Source of the DNA: Candidatus Aenigmatarchaeota archaeon
Lineage (GTDB): Archaea; EX4484-52; B79-G9
Assembly (NCBI GenBank): GCA_023142905.1
Contig: JAGLIP010000054.1
Span: 1 to 6,318 of the forward strand
Direction of reading: 5' to 3'
DNA length: 6,318 bases
Part shown: positions 5,786 through 6,318 of the stretch, in pieces
How positions within the stretch are numbered: position 1 is the stretch's first letter
Layout: each line of letters starts with the position of its first letter
Program-made: the position numbers and the translations under genes
Notes under the pieces: generated by a model
The model's input: only the letters and a program-made list of their open reading frames with translations
What the model was told of the DNA's origin: nothing
Databases searched by the model: none

Positions 5786-5811
5786 CATTCATGGGCATAT
5801 TACTGTAAATT

Positions 5812-5816
5812 GGAGG
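5812..5816 (+). promoter_or_regulatory. Strong Shine-Dalgarno of the AlbA_2 gene
   Basis: GGAGG lies 8 nt before the ATG at 5825. It is the only strong ribosome-binding site in the window and fixes the start of a gene whose 3' end is missing. No other in-frame start lies close by. Confidence 0.8.
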
Positions 5817-5824
5817 AAAAGGTT

Positions 5825-6318
5825 ATGTCATTGCCGATAAACATTAATGAATTAATACATGGGAATACAATAGAATCAGAGCGTATTGAGTTCAAAGAGG
5901 GGTGGAATCCAGAACCAATACTGCACTCAATATGCGCTTTTGCCAATGATTTTAATAATTGGGGTGGGGGATATATAATTATTGGTATTGCTGAAAAAGA
6001 TGGTAAGCCCAGTTTACCACCTAAAGGTTTGACACATGAACAAGCAGAAAAGATTCAAAAGGAATTATTAAACATTTGTCATAAGTTAGATCCAAATTAT
6101 TTCCCAAAAATTGAAGATGTAGTATTTCAAGAAAGATTAATTCTGATATTATGGGTGCCCGGAGGTCAAGATAGGCCATATCAGTCACCAATTTCATTAT
6201 CCAAAAGGTCTAGTTACGCGGCATATATAAGAAAATTTAATTCTACAGTAAAAGCAAATAGGGAAGAAGAGCATGAACTAATAAGATTTTCAGCTATACC
6301 TTTCGATGATAGGGTTAA
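5825..6318 (+). CDS. AlbA_2 (Schlafen-type) domain protein, 3' end cut by window
   Basis: Only the first 164 codons are present; the frame is open to the last base. The protein matches the N-terminal AlbA_2 domain (PF04326, Schlafen AlbA_2) of COG2865-type proteins, annotated as ATP-binding proteins or predicted transcriptional regulators, which usually continue to 400-500 residues with a C-terminal ATPase-like part and winged helix. Visible motifs are ESERIEFKEGW (17-27), ICAFANDFNNWGGGYIIIGI (36-55), LPPKGL (64-69), ILWVPGG (108-114), the RKFNST step (136-141) followed by REEEHEL (146-152), and PFDDRV (159-164) at the window end. The role is unproven: relatives are described as regulators or RNA-binding proteins, and some Schlafen-type proteins act as nucleases or in phage defence. 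It has the window's only strong Shine-Dalgarno and a doubled TATA motif, and lies just after the structured noncoding region. Confidence 0.88.
   Translation, partial: MSLPININELIHGNTIESERIEFKEGWNPEPILHSICAFANDFNNWGGGYIIIGIAEKDGKPSLPPKGLTHEQAEKIQKELLNICHKLDPNYFPKIEDVVFQERLILILWVPGGQDRPYQSPISLSKRSSYAAYIRKFNSTVKANREEEHELIRFSAIPFDDRV

Noticed and set aside
5771..5808. Micro-ORFs ATG AGT TAT TTA TAA and ATG GGC ATA TTA CTG TAA before the AlbA_2 gene
   Set aside because: They are four and five codons long, one overlaps the TATA repeat, neither has a Shine-Dalgarno and both probably precede or straddle the transcript start.

Overview
The window looks like archaeal chromosome, AT-rich and fairly compact. 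The clues are TATA-type promoters (TTTAAATA, TTTATAAT and similar) at the expected distance from most genes, likely leaderless mRNAs, and a tRNA gene with its own TATA box, an encoded CCA end and a T-run terminator. The lysine-rich proteins, the gatB gene standing apart from gatA and gatC, and the gene mix suggest a small-genome archaeon such as a DPANN lineage. That placement is inference; no rRNA or marker gene in the window settles it.

Layout. At the left edge (1-99) there is no gene, but three short perfect inverted repeats, the first followed by a T-run as in a terminator. From 100 to 3263 the minus strand carries, in transcription order, gatB (tRNA-dependent amidotransferase subunit B), tyrA (prephenate dehydrogenase with a long unrecognised C-terminal extension) and a tRNA-Arg(UCG). 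The TATA box of the tRNA lies on the last codons and the stop codon of tyrA, and no clear terminator separates the three genes. A divergent promoter region (3264-3370) then separates gatB from a plus-strand orphan gene (3371-4480). That 369-residue protein is not recognised with confidence; one motif hints weakly at PEP-synthase/PPDK-type ATP-binding proteins. It converges over 52 bp on a minus-strand aldo/keto reductase (4533-5402).

The most unusual part is the 422-bp gap 5403-5824. Its middle (about 5484-5680) is visibly richer in G and C than the surroundings and is packed with inverted repeats. It includes a 10-nt direct repeat that exactly flanks a 16-nt hairpin, and an inverted copy of that repeat about 70 bases on. 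This looks like a structured RNA or an intergenic repeat element, not a protein gene. Next comes a doubled TATA-like motif and the best Shine-Dalgarno site in the window, leading into a plus-strand gene (from 5825, cut by the window end) for an AlbA_2 (Schlafen-type) putative ATP- or nucleic-acid-binding protein of the COG2865 kind.

Functionally, gatB and the tRNA belong to translation and tyrA to tyrosine biosynthesis. The aldo/keto reductase, the orphan and the AlbA_2 protein have no evident shared pathway. No CRISPR array, insertion sequence or recognisable defence operon is visible.
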